Shown here: positions 1 through 8,424 of the stretch, one piece after another | Numbering within the stretch: position 1 is the first letter of the stretch | How the letters are laid out: each line of letters starts with the position of its first letter | NCBI GenBank assembly: GCA_963695415.1 | Contig: CAVOGL010000003.1 | Coordinates: forward strand, 186,001 to 250,000 | Reading direction: 5' to 3' | Source: CAVXWV01 sp963695415 | GTDB lineage: Bacteria > Chloroflexota > Anaerolineae > Anaerolineales > UBA4823 | DNA: 64,000 nucleotides | The notes under the pieces: generated by a model | Told to the model about the DNA's origin: nothing | Seen by the model: only the letters and a program-made list of their open reading frames with translations | Databases searched by the model: none | Position numbers and translations under genes: made by a program

Positions 1-867
1 TTCGTGGTAACCCAGCACAAAAATGAGCTTCCTTTGTTCTCCCGGTTTCAGTTCCAGGCGGATGTGGTGCGAACCTGTTGGCGCCCAGCCGTGTGCAACT
101 GAATTCTTCGATTTGCCTTCAGCCACTACCTGAGGGTTTTCCCAACCCCTGTATGGTCCCAAGAAGGTTTCTCTTTGAGTATCAAATCCTGCCATGGATT
201 CCGAGCAAGCGAAGTAGGCAAAATGATCGCGCCGTTCACGGTATTCGGTTTTGTGATATATCACTCCAGGTATTCCTGCTGTATCCTGCTCGACTTCCAC
301 CTCTCCAATGTTGAAGTTTCGCTGGAAGTTTGATGCATCGTCCAGGGCATCCCACAGTGCAAATTCGACGCTGGAAAAGATCGACAGGCTGGCAGCGCCA
401 GCTGTGGCGGCGCCAGCTGTGTCGGCGCCAATTTTGGCGGCGCCAGTGCGCTGGTTGGTCAGATCCAGTTCCCATATTTCAAGCGTTTCATCCAACGGGA
501 TAAAATAACGCATCTGCGCCAGGATCCCCTCAGACCTGGATTTGATCACGGAATATCCCATCCCGTGCCGGCATTCGTAATCTTCCAATTGGCTGCGCAC
601 TGGCATCCATGTGGGGGACCAGAAATTTCCGGAGGCGTTGTCCCTCAAGTAGATATAACGGCCTCCCATGTCAAACGGCACGTTATTGTAGCGGTACCGG
701 GTCAGGCGGCGCAGGCGTGCATCCTGGTAAAACGAATAACCCCCCGCAGTGTTCGAAATCAACCCAAAATAATTCTGACTTCCCAGGTAATTGATCCAGG
801 GCAAGGGGGTGTCCGGTTGGTTGATCACGTACTCACGGTTTATATCATCGAAATGCCCAAATTTCAC
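1..867 (-). CDS. GH94 cellobiose-phosphorylase-type enzyme, 5' part
   Basis: The first 289 codons of a gene that leaves the window at its left edge, with no stop in that stretch. The N-terminus reads VKFGHFDDINREYVI, then PDTPLPWINYLG, SNTAGGYSFY and RLTRYRYNNVP, the hallmark N-terminal beta-sandwich of GH94 disaccharide phosphorylases (cellobiose phosphorylase and relatives). These cytoplasmic enzymes split a beta-glucoside with phosphate to give glucose 1-phosphate and a free sugar. The catalytic Asp and (alpha/alpha)6 domain would lie outside the window, so the exact substrate cannot be named. The start is GTG at 867, chosen because AAGGAG lies 6-8 bases upstream and homology begins at the first codons. 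An in-frame 15-bp repeat array adds a Gly-Ala-rich insertion around residues 140-159. It is divergent from a LuxR-type regulator gene. Confidence 0.9.
   Translation of the reverse strand, partial: MKFGHFDDINREYVINQPDTPLPWINYLGSQNYFGLISNTAGGYSFYQDARLRRLTRYRYNNVPFDMGGRYIYLRDNASGNFWSPTWMPVRSQLEDYECRHGMGYSVIKSRSEGILAQMRYFIPLDETLEIWELDLTNQRTGAAKIGADTAGAATAGAASLSIFSSVEFALWDALDDASNFQRNFNIGEVEVEQDTAGIPGVIYHKTEYRERRDHFAYFACSESMAGFDTQRETFLGPYRGWENPQVVAEGKSKNSVAHGWAPTGSHHIRLELKPGEQRKLIFVLGYHE
391..450. repeat. Four 15-bp tandem repeats inside the GH94 gene
   Basis: Four consecutive 15-base units (391-405, 406-420, 421-435, 436-450), each built around GGCGCC; the first two differ at one base. Read on the coding (minus) strand they give 5-residue units such as TAGAA and KIGAD, so the array keeps the frame. 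It interrupts a part of the GH94 N-terminal domain where relatives have a short turn before the beta-strand SLSIFSSVEF. Confidence 0.85.
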
Positions 868-881
868 AGCGCTCTCCTTTT

Positions 882-895
882 AGAACATTCGTTCT
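882..895. promoter_or_regulatory. Perfect palindrome AGAAC-N4-GTTCT, candidate operator
   Basis: AGAACATTCGTTCT is a perfect inverted repeat with 5-bp arms and a 4-bp centre. It lies between the GH94 start (867) and the LuxR gene, just upstream of a TATAAT. The layout GAAC-N4-GTTC is that of Gram-positive-type LexA boxes, but it could equally be the site of the neighbouring HTH regulator. It could control both divergent genes. Confidence 0.5.
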
Positions 896-897
896 GT

Positions 898-903
898 TAT
901 AAT
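898..903 (+). promoter_or_regulatory. Candidate -10 box of the LuxR-type gene
   Basis: A perfect TATAAT directly after the 882-895 palindrome. No good -35 is visible. The palindrome covers the spacer and -35 area, which fits repressor-controlled transcription. The box overlaps a possible ATG at 902 and so argues for the later start at 932. Confidence 0.5.
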
Positions 904-931
904 GATAATACGATTACAAGGTTTCTCGAAA

Positions 932-1402
932 ATGACGTTTTTAAACAGGCTCAAACACTTCCTTTTATGCAGGCTGCGGCGCCCTGAGCAAGACTCGGGG
1001 CCGGAACGGCGTTTCGGATATTTTACCGGGTTAATGGCAGAAGATGAAACTTTGTTGGAAGTAGGTGACAGATTCCAAGATTCGCTGCACAGCCTGGCTG
1101 AAAACCAACAGCGTACAGAAGAAGAATTAGTCTCTGATTTGATCTATAAAGCGCTCTCACATCGGACGGTTGAGATTGAGACGGGCAAGGATTTGCTGCA
1201 CCGCTGGGAGACTCTGACACCACGCGAGGAACAGGTCGCGGTGCTGGTCTGTCGAGGGTTTACGAACCAGCAGATCGCGGTTCGCCTGGGGCTCTCGCGA
1301 TCCACGATAAAGGTGTATGTGCGCCAGAGTTTAGGAAAACTTGGCTTTCACAGCAAGCATGAATTACGCACCACGCTGAACAAATGGAATTTCTTTCCAT
1401 GA
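932..1402 (+). CDS. Small LuxR-type HTH transcription regulator
   Basis: A 156-residue DNA-binding protein. Residues about 95-147 form a GerE/LuxR helix-turn-helix with the typical LTPREEQVAVLVCRG start, the recognition segment NQQIAVRLGLSRSTIKVY and the following LGKLG. No receiver, PAS or ATPase domain precedes it; the N-terminal 90 residues are charged and helical without a known domain. An in-frame ATG at 902 would add 10 residues but lies inside the -10 box. The Shine-Dalgarno is weak (AAGG, about 11 bases away). Being divergent from the GH94 gene with a shared palindrome suggests local control of that gene, which is inference. Confidence 0.8.
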   Translation: MTFLNRLKHFLLCRLRRPEQDSGPERRFGYFTGLMAEDETLLEVGDRFQDSLHSLAENQQRTEEELVSDLIYKALSHRTVEIETGKDLLHRWETLTPREEQVAVLVCRGFTNQQIAVRLGLSRSTIKVYVRQSLGKLGFHSKHELRTTLNKWNFFP

Positions 1403-1460
1403 AGTCATGGCATTACGCGTGAAGCGGCAGCGTGCCGGCGGCAGGTGATGGGTCAAGTTT

Positions 1461-2126
1461 TTACTTCGCCGACGTATAACGGATGGTCCAGGTAAATCCT
1501 GGCGCGTATCCGTCGGGTTGGGAATTGTAAGTCTTACATTGGATATTATCCAGGCTAACATTTTTCAAGCAAAAGATTAATGATCTCGCGCCACGAAACT
1601 CCTTGGGGAGCTGGTACGTTTGTTGCAACGTAGTGTTTGGGCGAGTCGATAATAATCCCAACCTGTAAAAGGAGGTCATGGTCCCATTAAAAAGATTGAC
1701 ATAGTATGTGTTATTCTTGGGATAACCCACCGTTTTGACGGAAACGAGATTACCATCAAATGTGACCGTAAAGTATGGACCGGATGTGGAGGCAGTGTTA
1801 TCCGTACTGCTTGTTGTCCCGGTATCGGTTGTACCGGTAGAAGTTCCGCTGCTGGCAGGAATACACAGCACCTGGTCAATTAGAATTGTGTATGGAGGTG
1901 TGAGATCATTTGCCTCGGCGATTGCTTCAACGGTTGTAGCATATTGGAGTGCCAGGGATGAGAGGGTTTCTCCGGATTTCACGGTGTGGTTTACAGCGCA
2001 GGTGGCAGCCTGAACTGATGATGTCTGCGGTTGAGCGATCATGATGAATGCCAATACAAAGGTCAAAGTCAAAACCACCCAGTGTCGTACGGGCGTCCCC
2101 CGATTGGATGCAAAACTACGATTCAT
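1461..2126 (-). CDS. Secreted LysM-domain protein
   Basis: 221 residues. An N-terminal signal peptide (basic start, hydrophobic stretch about 16-31, likely cleavage after SSVQA) is followed by one LysM peptidoglycan-binding domain at about 46-90 (HTVKSGETLSSLALQY, then VLCIP). A Ser/Thr/Gly-rich linker (about 92-115) leads to a roughly 105-residue C-terminal domain I do not recognise, with two Cys that could form a disulfide. Start ATG at 2126 has AGGAG seven bases upstream. Probably exported and bound to the cell wall. It is divergent from the GH25 gene. Confidence 0.85.
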   Translation of the reverse strand: MNRSFASNRGTPVRHWVVLTLTFVLAFIMIAQPQTSSVQAATCAVNHTVKSGETLSSLALQYATTVEAIAEANDLTPPYTILIDQVLCIPASSGTSTGTTDTGTTSSTDNTASTSGPYFTVTFDGNLVSVKTVGYPKNNTYYVNLFNGTMTSFYRLGLLSTRPNTTLQQTYQLPKEFRGARSLIFCLKNVSLDNIQCKTYNSQPDGYAPGFTWTIRYTSAK

Positions 2127-2298
2127 TCGAGATCTCCTGTTTGAACAATCTTTTTTTGCCTGCCTTACGCGTTAAAACGATATTTTGGGCGAGGCCGAAA
2201 TCAAACTATACCACAAATCGGATAATTCTTGTTCTGCGATGTGGGTGAGAGATGTGAGTGAATACTAAGAAATTTTTGACAAGATTTGGAAGAAAAAG

Positions 2299-3315
2299 AT
2301 GACAATAATTGGAGCGCAAATGATGGAAGGTAGTTACGAACAGGCTAATCCAATGAAGGATAGAGCTTTGTTTGTGGACGTGTCGTTGTACCAACCCAGA
2401 ATGGATTGGCAGGTTCTGGCGGAAAACGATGTATCGGGTGTGATAGCCAAAGCTTCCTCGGGCAGTTACCGTAAAGATCCGTTGTTCAATTCTCATGTTG
2501 ATGCGGCGAAAAAAGCGGGTCTGGTGGTGGGCGCTTATCATTGGTGTGACCCTACCAATGATGATATCGCTCAGGCTAAAAACTTCCTCGACACCGTAAA
2601 AGGGAAGCCGGTCAGTTTTCTGGCGGTCGATATGGAGCAGAGCTGGAAGTATTGGTCTGAATTTTATGAGCGAAAAGTTACCAGTATCCTCCCTGGTTCT
2701 CGAATCAGCCAGAATGCGTACCGAGTCGCCTCATACCTGAGGTTAAACTCAAAACTGCCGGTGATTGTCTATACTCGGGCATCTTTCGTGATGGCGTATG
2801 CGCCTGATGCAGTTCATTGGATGCCTAAATTCCATCTGTGGATGGCACATTATCCTTATACGCGCACTCGCATCACGACTACCTGGGATGACCTCAGGCA
2901 GAACCATCTGCCCGTCCTAAAAAATCCAATGCGTCCCCCAAATTGTGATCAGTGGTTGTTCTGGCAGTTTAGCGGGGATAAATTCCGTTTGGACGGTACA
3001 GGAGGTTCACTGATCGATCTGAATTTCTTTAACGGGGATAAGAATGATCTCAAAGATTTTCTGGAGACAGGTGATGCGCCGGAACAGGAAAAAGACCCCG
3101 AGCTGCCGCGTCGAGCCCGTACCCTGGCGAACCTGAATGTTCGTAAGCAACCCAAGGTAGGTGCGGGTACCTGGGTTGGCAGGTTGACAAAGGGAACCGT
3201 GGTTGAAGTTGTTGAAGTTCGCTGGATAGGAATGGATAAATGGGCTAGAATAGGGGAAAATCGGTGGTCGGCGATGGAATATAGAGGCGCCGCGCTGATG
3301 ACCTGGACTTACTGA
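2299..3315 (+). CDS. GH25-family muramidase-like protein with SH3-type C-terminus
   Basis: 338 residues. Residues about 22-255 fit the GH25 lysozyme barrel: FVDVSLYQ at the start (substrate Asp), GAYHW, and the acidic pair in LAVDMEQSW expected for catalysis, ending with WQFSGD and a DLNFF motif. Residues about 272-330 (LANLNVRKQP, GRLTKGTVVEV) look like a bacterial SH3 cell-wall-binding domain. No signal peptide is visible, which is odd for a wall hydrolase and may mean non-classical export or a cytoplasmic role. ATG 2299 has GGAAG upstream; ATG 2320, seven codons later, has GGAG and is an alternative start. Confidence 0.85.
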   Translation: MTIIGAQMMEGSYEQANPMKDRALFVDVSLYQPRMDWQVLAENDVSGVIAKASSGSYRKDPLFNSHVDAAKKAGLVVGAYHWCDPTNDDIAQAKNFLDTVKGKPVSFLAVDMEQSWKYWSEFYERKVTSILPGSRISQNAYRVASYLRLNSKLPVIVYTRASFVMAYAPDAVHWMPKFHLWMAHYPYTRTRITTTWDDLRQNHLPVLKNPMRPPNCDQWLFWQFSGDKFRLDGTGGSLIDLNFFNGDKNDLKDFLETGDAPEQEKDPELPRRARTLANLNVRKQPKVGAGTWVGRLTKGTVVEVVEVRWIGMDKWARIGENRWSAMEYRGAALMTWTY

Positions 3316-3324
3316 AGCGTGATG

Positions 3325-3376
3325 TCCTCTACTCGTGGAGGGCTCCACGCTGTGGATGCCTCCTTGCGGTAGAGGA
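3325..3376 (+). promoter_or_regulatory. Hairpin that can mask the mutS2 ribosome-binding site
   Basis: TCCTCTAC (3325-3332) is the perfect complement of GTAGAGGA (3369-3376), and the latter holds the mutS2 Shine-Dalgarno AGAGGA. A second hairpin, CGTGGA/TCCACG (3334-3339/3344-3349), sits in the loop. If formed, the outer stem would hide the ribosome-binding site. Confidence 0.45.
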
Positions 3377-3382
3377 AACACG

Positions 3383-5968
3383 ATGGACGAGAAAACTCTT
3401 CACATACTTGAATACTTTAAAATCCTTGATAGGCTCGCTGAATTCACCGCATTCTCGGCATCAGCAGAGCTTGCTCGCAGCTTAAAACCATTAACTGATT
3501 TAGAAGAAATCCAACGCCTGCAAGCAGAGACCCGTGAAGCTCTCCTGCTCCAGGTGACAAACAGCGACCTGACGATTGGGGGAGCCAGGGATGTGCGCCA
3601 ACCGGTGGAACTTGCCGTGCGTGGTGGCGTTCTCGATCCAGGTGATCTCCTGGATGTAAAGTCAACATTAGTCTCTGCGCGCACACTTTCGCGTAAGTTT
3701 GATCAAATGTCGAAGAATCCTGATTCTAAAGCACGGCGATTTGACCGCGACGGCGGTTCCAGATCCGGCGATGAATTTTCACAGGAAGGTCAATTCCCTT
3801 ATCTCGTTGCAATTGTCTCCCGGATGACCATCCCGGGAGGAATTATCGAAGCAATAACACGCACCCTGTCTGAAAGGGGTGAAATACTGGATTCTGCATC
3901 GGTGAAACTGGCGACCATCCGCCGTGATCAGCGCATAGTTTATGAGCGTCTGATGACGAAACTCCAGCGCATGGTCAGCGATACGCGTAATTCCACTTAC
4001 CTGCAAGAAGCGATCATCACCCAACGGGATGGACGTTTCGTCATCCCATTAAGATCAGAATTCAAAGGACGCATCAAGTCGATTGTCCACGACCAGTCGG
4101 CTTCCGGTGCGACCCTTTTTATTGAACCTATTGGGGTTGTCGATCTCAACAACCAGTACCGCGAGCTGCAACTGGCTGAGAGAGACGAGGAAAGGCGCAT
4201 CCTGACAGAGTTGTCGGACATGGTTGGTTCAAGCGTGGAAGCGATACTTAATTGTGTTTATGTAATTGCAGACCTGGACCTGGCTTTGGCACGTGGGAAG
4301 TATGCGGAGAAGATTAACGCGATTGAACCGGTTGTTAAGCCAATTCGGACGAAACCCTGGGCGGAAGTGGTGGAAGGTCGGGCTCATCCTGGCAGCGTCA
4401 TTCGACTTTTCCAGGCACGCCACCCGCTGCTTAATCCTGAAGGTGTGGCCCCAGCGTTAGCTGGGGTTCCAGCTAACGCAGTGGTGCCGGTTGACGTGGA
4501 ACTGGACGAGTACACATATGCATTGGTCATCACCGGTCCGAACACCGGTGGAAAAACGGTGACCCTGAAAACAGTGGGGCTGCTCGCGCTGATGGCACAA
4601 AGTGGTTTACATATACCTGCCTTGGCAGGTTCTGAAATTAGCTTGTTTGAGACAATTTATGCTGATATTGGGGATGAACAGTCGATCGAGCAGTCATTAT
4701 CGACCTTTTCCAGTCATATCACCAATATCAAGCGTATCCTTGAGAAAGCAAACCGCAGGTCGCTGGTGATTCTCGATGAATTGGGAGCCGGCACAGACCC
4801 ATCCGAAGGCGCTGCATTAGCAAGGGCGCTGCTTTCTCACCTGCTCCAACGCGGCATTACCACACTGGTAACCACGCATCACCCGGAGTTAAAGGCTTTT
4901 GCACATGGCACACCTGGGGTGGTTAATGCCAGTGTTGAGTTCGACATCAAGACTTTACAGCCCACGTTCCACCTGACCATTGGGCTCCCCGGTCGATCTA
5001 ACGCCCTCGCCATTGCCCAACGTCTTGGGATCCCAAAAGCCATCATCAACGATGCCCGTATGGAACTGGATCCAGACGAAGCGCGTGCAGAAGATTTGCT
5101 GAATGAAATCCACCACCAAAGAGAACAGGCGCGGAAAGCAAGATCGGATGCCGATCGGACACGCAGCCTGGCGGAAAACCTGCGCAATGAGCTGGTCAAG
5201 AGGCTGGACGAAATTGAGGATGAGCGATCAAAGATCCTTGACGAGGCGCGTTTGGAATCCGAAAAGGAGTTGAGTGCTCTACGAGAACAGCTGAAGGACG
5301 TCAGGATGGCTCTGGCACGCGCTAAGCAGCCAGCGGAAGCACTTGAAGTGATTGAAGAGCAGCTCGATGAGATCGAGGTGACGGCGGCGACACACCGGAA
5401 CGAAAAACCTGTCGAAAGGATTCAGCAGGAGGTCGATTTCCCACAGCGCAGGGCTCTGCGACTGGGTGATAAAGTTCACCTGCGCACATTGGGCACCCAG
5501 GGCATTATCACCTCCATGGGCGAAAATGAGGCTGAGGTGTCCGTAGGCATGCTGCGCGTCAGGACACGTCTCTCCGATCTAGCCCTCGCTGCAAAATCAG
5601 GCGAGACAGGTGTGGAGCCAGTGAGTACAGCAGGGAAGCAGCCCCGCGGGGACTTGCATCCTGGCAGTGCGAAGAAAGAGGAATCGACTACGATTAATGT
5701 GAACACTTACACACCTTCTCCAGGTCTGGAGCTGAATTTACGTGGAAAGAGGACGGACGAGGCTTTGGATGATCTGGACCGGTACCTGGATTCTGCTTTT
5801 ATGGCTGGGCTTCCATACGTGCGTATCATTCATGGTAAAGGGACGGGTAAATTGAGGGCTGTGGTTCATGATACATTAAGAACTCACTCTTACGTGAAGT
5901 CCTTCGAGCTTGGCGGTGAAAAAGAAGGTGGGGAAGGTGTAACCGTGGCAAAGCTGATTGGTAACTGA
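3383..5968 (+). CDS. mutS2: Endonuclease MutS2 / ribosome-rescue MutS2
   Basis: A protein of about 861 residues. After the core and coiled-coil clamp region come the MutS-type ATPase with Walker A GPNTGGKT (about residues 384-391), the ABC-like STFSSH segment and Walker B LVILDELGAGTDPSEGAAL. A long charged coiled coil (about 540-670) and a C-terminal Smr domain (LNLRGKRTDEAL, HGKGTGKL) follow. This order is diagnostic of MutS2, which acts in suppressing recombination and, in Bacillus, in rescuing collided ribosomes. It is somewhat longer than the usual 780 residues because of inserts (one rich in Asp/Arg/Ser near residue 120, one before the Smr domain). ATG 3383 is chosen over the upstream in-frame ATG at 3335 because AGAGGA precedes it and homology starts there. 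Confidence 0.95.
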   Translation: MDEKTLHILEYFKILDRLAEFTAFSASAELARSLKPLTDLEEIQRLQAETREALLLQVTNSDLTIGGARDVRQPVELAVRGGVLDPGDLLDVKSTLVSARTLSRKFDQMSKNPDSKARRFDRDGGSRSGDEFSQEGQFPYLVAIVSRMTIPGGIIEAITRTLSERGEILDSASVKLATIRRDQRIVYERLMTKLQRMVSDTRNSTYLQEAIITQRDGRFVIPLRSEFKGRIKSIVHDQSASGATLFIEPIGVVDLNNQYRELQLAERDEERRILTELSDMVGSSVEAILNCVYVIADLDLALARGKYAEKINAIEPVVKPIRTKPWAEVVEGRAHPGSVIRLFQARHPLLNPEGVAPALAGVPANAVVPVDVELDEYTYALVITGPNTGGKTVTLKTVGLLALMAQSGLHIPALAGSEISLFETIYADIGDEQSIEQSLSTFSSHITNIKRILEKANRRSLVILDELGAGTDPSEGAALARALLSHLLQRGITTLVTTHHPELKAFAHGTPGVVNASVEFDIKTLQPTFHLTIGLPGRSNALAIAQRLGIPKAIINDARMELDPDEARAEDLLNEIHHQREQARKARSDADRTRSLAENLRNELVKRLDEIEDERSKILDEARLESEKELSALREQLKDVRMALARAKQPAEALEVIEEQLDEIEVTAATHRNEKPVERIQQEVDFPQRRALRLGDKVHLRTLGTQGIITSMGENEAEVSVGMLRVRTRLSDLALAAKSGETGVEPVSTAGKQPRGDLHPGSAKKEESTTINVNTYTPSPGLELNLRGKRTDEALDDLDRYLDSAFMAGLPYVRIIHGKGTGKLRAVVHDTLRTHSYVKSFELGGEKEGGEGVTVAKLIGN

Positions 5969-6026
5969 TTTAACTGGAACACGTATCTTAAACTTTATTG
6001 GTTGATTGGTAAAACAAGAGATTAAA

Positions 6027-8387
6027 ATGCCTCAAGAAGTCTATTATTTCCCCTGGCAAAATCCAACCCTGAGGAATTCCATCTACCCGCACCGTGATGC
6101 CAAGCTGCGAGATTTTCTACTGGTTTACAAGGAAGCGGATTTATGGGCACAATTACGGAGCAAAGATATCACTGATCCCCAGACTGATCCTGTGGTGAAA
6201 GCCCGTCTTGCGGAGCTTGAAGCCAAAGGACGCCAGGAGAGGGAACGGGTAACCCGAGCGCTTCAGGCTGGGATTGATGCCCGGCTGCAGTCTGACCAGT
6301 GGTTTTCCAGAATCTTGGGCACTGGCACCGGGGAAGCAAAAGAGAAGAACCTGCGTTTCAAGCGGCTTTACTACCTCGACAGGATGATCACTGAATATTC
6401 CCGCCGCTTTGCTGACCTTGACTCACGAAAAGCCTCCCTGATTCGCCGCGTGGATTGGTATCCTGAAGGCGATTCCCGCCGGCAGACTTGGGAGGGCAGG
6501 GCAAAGGAGTTAGATGCGCCCATCGAGGCGGTTAAACAGGAACTTGATAGCCTGACCCAACTGCGAGAATTGTTTGACAGGGAAGCAAGGTTGCCTAAAG
6601 CTGACCGGACAAAACCACTCACATTGGCTGACTTTGCCAGGGCGGAACTGTCCGATTACCAGCGCGAATTAGACCAGATGCATCATGACCAGCTGGTTGA
6701 AGCTGCCTGGCAGCGTTTGAATGAGAAGCTGCCCTCCGGTAACCCCCGCTTTGAGAAATGGTTTGCTTACATGATCATCCATTTTTCTGGGATGCGCTAT
6801 AAGAGCGCCCACGGTTCATGGGCAGACCCCGACGACTTGCTAGAGCTGCTTGTGCGTGAGGATCAGAAAGGTAAAATCCAACCTGGTGAGGATATTGATG
6901 ACAGGGTTGAAGCCGAGATTCAACGTCTCCTGAAACTTCCAGCAGACGCAGCGACCCGTCATTTGGATGCCAACCTGCGTGCCCTGGTGTACTTCAAACA
7001 GCAGAAAGAACGCCAGGGGGAACCGATCCCGGATTGGGTATGGGACGAAATCCAGAAATATACCCAGCTACGCCTGGGGGTAACGGAAGAAAATTGGGAA
7101 TCGTCCTCACCGGAAAGGTGGAAGTTTGAGAACCGCCGCTGGCGGGAAATCATGTCAAACTGGCAACGGGCTGATATCACCGGGTGGAGAAGTGCCCACC
7201 GGCAAACCCTCGACCTGATCGTCACCAGGGCGGTGTGTAATGAAATCGCTGAACATATCCAGCACTTACGGGGCAACCTGCCCCCGGGTGGTTTGACTTC
7301 GAAACCAAAATGGTACCTGTCATTACAGAAACAGACCCAAAACCTGCCTGAGGATAACCGGCAGAAATGTTATTTCCGCCATGCACAAAAACCAGATGAT
7401 TTTAACAACGGTGCCAGTGTCTTTTGGCTGGGCTGGGTGGACCGCGAGCCAAATGCCTGGCAGGTTGCGGGTGAATTACCGGGTGTTGATCTTTGGCCCG
7501 GGGTTAAATTAGCCGGGAGTAAACCATCCGCTGCCGCCGGATCTGGATGGAGTTATTCTAAATCAGGGGCTGCCTTCATCCGAACCCAAAAAATCACTAT
7601 ACAAATACCCAGTGTGAGGGATTTGCGCAAACGCGGTATGACTGACAGAGAAATCGATGCATATCGTGCAGAATTACGCAAGCAAAACACGCTTGATAAA
7701 GAATACCTGCGCTGGAAACATGAGGCCATCGCTGTGGAAGTGGTAGAACTCATCGACGGACCACACGTACTCACTTTTGAAACAGGCAAAATTGGATTGA
7801 ATTGGCACCACATTGGCTCCCTTGTCAATAACGCTTACGACCAGGTTTTCGTGGGTTACCTGCCAAAGGCGGAAAAAGAACCCGAAAACTTGCCCAGGAT
7901 GCTGGACAACGACAAAATTTTACACAGACCAGTTCAGCCGCCTTCCATTCAGCCAGTGCCTGGCGAAATCACCACCAGAGACTTGTTGGCGCCTGAGCCA
8001 GCACCGCCGGCGCAGCCCGCGACATCTTCCATCACTCTATTGGCTGGGGCATTCCCAAGTGTGCCCACCAGCATGGTTACCGCCGAGTCTCCAGCAGTAC
8101 CCGTGCTAAAGTTTTATATTTATTTCATCACCAACCGCAGCAAGAAAAACATATTTTCCGGCGTTACCAGTGACATCAAGGTACGCGTGGAAGAACACAA
8201 GCACGGTATACTACCCGGCTTCCCAGACCGTGTTCCTTATAACCATCTGGTGCATTACCAGGCATATGAGTGTCTTGAAGATGCGCTTGCGATCAGCGCC
8301 TTATTCGATACCTTCACGGACGGCGAAATTGCTGATTTTATCAGTGCCAACAATCCTGGATGGCGCGACCTTGCCAGTGAACTGTAA
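6027..8387 (+). CDS. Large protein of unknown function with C-terminal GIY-YIG-like domain
   Basis: 786 residues. I do not recognise the first 600 residues: they are soluble, charged and helical, with stretches such as HFSGMRYKSAHGSW and KPKWYLSLQKQTQ that suggest nucleic-acid binding but prove nothing. A Pro/Ala-rich linker (about 645-690) leads to the last 90 residues. That part matches the layout of small GIY-YIG nucleases of the UPF0213/YhbQ type: YIYFITN, then GVTSDIKVRVEEHKHG, then a final NNPGWRDL. The catalytic signature is decayed: the expected YIG is FSG, although the Arg and EH of the next helix remain. The start is ATG 6027 with AAGAG upstream; a TTG at 6006 is less likely. It lies downstream of mutS2 with a 58-base gap. 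Confidence 0.75.
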   Translation: MPQEVYYFPWQNPTLRNSIYPHRDAKLRDFLLVYKEADLWAQLRSKDITDPQTDPVVKARLAELEAKGRQERERVTRALQAGIDARLQSDQWFSRILGTGTGEAKEKNLRFKRLYYLDRMITEYSRRFADLDSRKASLIRRVDWYPEGDSRRQTWEGRAKELDAPIEAVKQELDSLTQLRELFDREARLPKADRTKPLTLADFARAELSDYQRELDQMHHDQLVEAAWQRLNEKLPSGNPRFEKWFAYMIIHFSGMRYKSAHGSWADPDDLLELLVREDQKGKIQPGEDIDDRVEAEIQRLLKLPADAATRHLDANLRALVYFKQQKERQGEPIPDWVWDEIQKYTQLRLGVTEENWESSSPERWKFENRRWREIMSNWQRADITGWRSAHRQTLDLIVTRAVCNEIAEHIQHLRGNLPPGGLTSKPKWYLSLQKQTQNLPEDNRQKCYFRHAQKPDDFNNGASVFWLGWVDREPNAWQVAGELPGVDLWPGVKLAGSKPSAAAGSGWSYSKSGAAFIRTQKITIQIPSVRDLRKRGMTDREIDAYRAELRKQNTLDKEYLRWKHEAIAVEVVELIDGPHVLTFETGKIGLNWHHIGSLVNNAYDQVFVGYLPKAEKEPENLPRMLDNDKILHRPVQPPSIQPVPGEITTRDLLAPEPAPPAQPATSSITLLAGAFPSVPTSMVTAESPAVPVLKFYIYFITNRSKKNIFSGVTSDIKVRVEEHKHGILPGFPDRVPYNHLVHYQAYECLEDALAISALFDTFTDGEIADFISANNPGWRDLASEL

Positions 8388-8390
8388 CTG

Positions 8391-8424
8391 AGATTTTCTT
8401 CCCCTGACTCAGGGAAGAAAATCT
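8391..8424. terminator. Bidirectional stem-loop terminator
   Basis: A perfect 13-bp inverted repeat, AGATTTTCTTCCC (8391-8403) and GGGAAGAAAATCT (8412-8424), sits between two convergent genes. The right arm includes the last codons of the M23 peptidase gene. The A/T-rich stem base gives short T runs on both strands. Confidence 0.7.
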
